Source of the DNA: Patescibacteria group bacterium
Lineage (GTDB): Bacteria > Patescibacteriota > Saccharimonadia > Saccharimonadales > HK-STAS-PATE-42
Length of the DNA: 19,870 bases
Reading direction: 5' to 3'
Assembly: GCA_030917805.1 (NCBI GenBank)
Contig: JAUPUA010000011.1
Span: 1-19,870, forward strand
The position numbers were made by a program, and so were the translations under genes. The notes under the pieces were generated by a model, which saw only the letters and a list, made by a program, of their open reading frames with translations, was not told where the DNA came from and did not search any database. Numbering within the stretch: position 1 is the stretch's first letter; the number at the start of each line of letters is the position of its first letter. Of this stretch, positions 19,726 to 19,870 are shown piece after piece.

Positions 19726-19870
19726 CTAAACCCTACTCCAAATCTGCCCATTATCAGTATCACGAACTTCAATTCCCTGCTCATTTAGCAAATCACGAAT
19801 CCTGTCACTCTCAGCAAAGTCCCTAACCTTTTTAGCTTCAATCCTCTGACTAATTAAGCCAGCCTGCTCG
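19726..19870 (-). CDS. cysS: Cysteinyl-tRNA synthetase, C-terminal fragment
   Basis: The frame runs off the right edge. The visible 47 residues (19726-19869) contain IEAKKVRDFAESDRIRDLL, then GIEVRDTDNG and IWSRV at the end. This is the conserved C-terminal helix pattern of CysRS (R-x-A-K-D-F-x-x-A-D-x-I-R-D-x-L ... G-I-x-L/V-x-D-T). The enzyme charges tRNA-Cys. The stop TAG is directly followed by the ATG of the APH-fold gene. Confidence 0.88.
   Translation of the reverse strand, partial: EQAGLISQRIEAKKVRDFAESDRIRDLLNEQGIEVRDTDNGQIWSRV

Overview
The window looks like chromosome from a small-genome bacterium of the Patescibacteria/CPR group, most likely Candidatus Saccharibacteria. This is an inference from gene content and compaction, not a proof. 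The DNA is AT-rich and uses the standard code. Genes overlap or abut, and several upstream stop codons lie inside the -10 box of the next gene. The core genes are reduced or divergent: a TlyA-like methyltransferase without its S4 domain, EF-P with Arg at the loop tip, and a divergent NrdR.

Layout. Positions 1-621 (+) hold the tail of an unidentified protein (possibly FtsZ) and an NrdR-like regulator. Positions 639-4972 (-) hold a membrane GT2 glycosyltransferase, two small membrane proteins and an ABC-F ATPase. Positions 5175-7514 (-) hold tRNA-Asp followed by four one-gene cassettes (see below). Positions 7622-10818 (-) form a run of tRNA-Arg(CCT), a THUMP-like RNA methyltransferase, a GNAT acetyltransferase, a bPH-domain membrane protein and a membrane-anchored PpiC-type isomerase. 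Positions 10855-12311 (-) encode Ndk and UppP. Positions 12353-16161 carry, on +, a XerC/D recombinase, a small two-helix membrane protein, YchF and an APH-fold kinase, with a prepilin peptidase on -. Positions 16154-19870 (-) carry the TlyA-like methyltransferase, EF-P, S18, SSB, S6, a second APH-fold kinase and the C-terminus of CysS.

The standout is the tRNA-Asp locus. Three 44-bp direct repeats (36-40 of 44 identities, no gaps) separate four unrelated genes. The 3' part of each repeat copies the tRNA-Asp 3' end and its flank; 15 bp are identical between the tRNA and the best copy. In all four cassettes the 3' edge of the repeat supplies a -35-like hexamer. A cassette-specific inverted repeat, usually built on TACC...GGTA, overlaps the spacer and -10. 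In three of the four, the start codon follows only 7-9 bases after the -10, so transcripts should be almost leaderless. Stop codons of two genes lie in or against the repeat. This looks like an integron-like, tRNA-anchored array of promoter-plus-gene cassettes. No recombinase lies in the array; the XerC/D-family protein about 5 kb away is only a candidate. Cassette products are one GNAT acetyltransferase, one probable 2-oxoglutarate/Fe(II) oxygenase and two unknown proteins.

No CRISPR array, insertion sequence or rRNA was seen. No gene-free stretch exceeds 300 bases.
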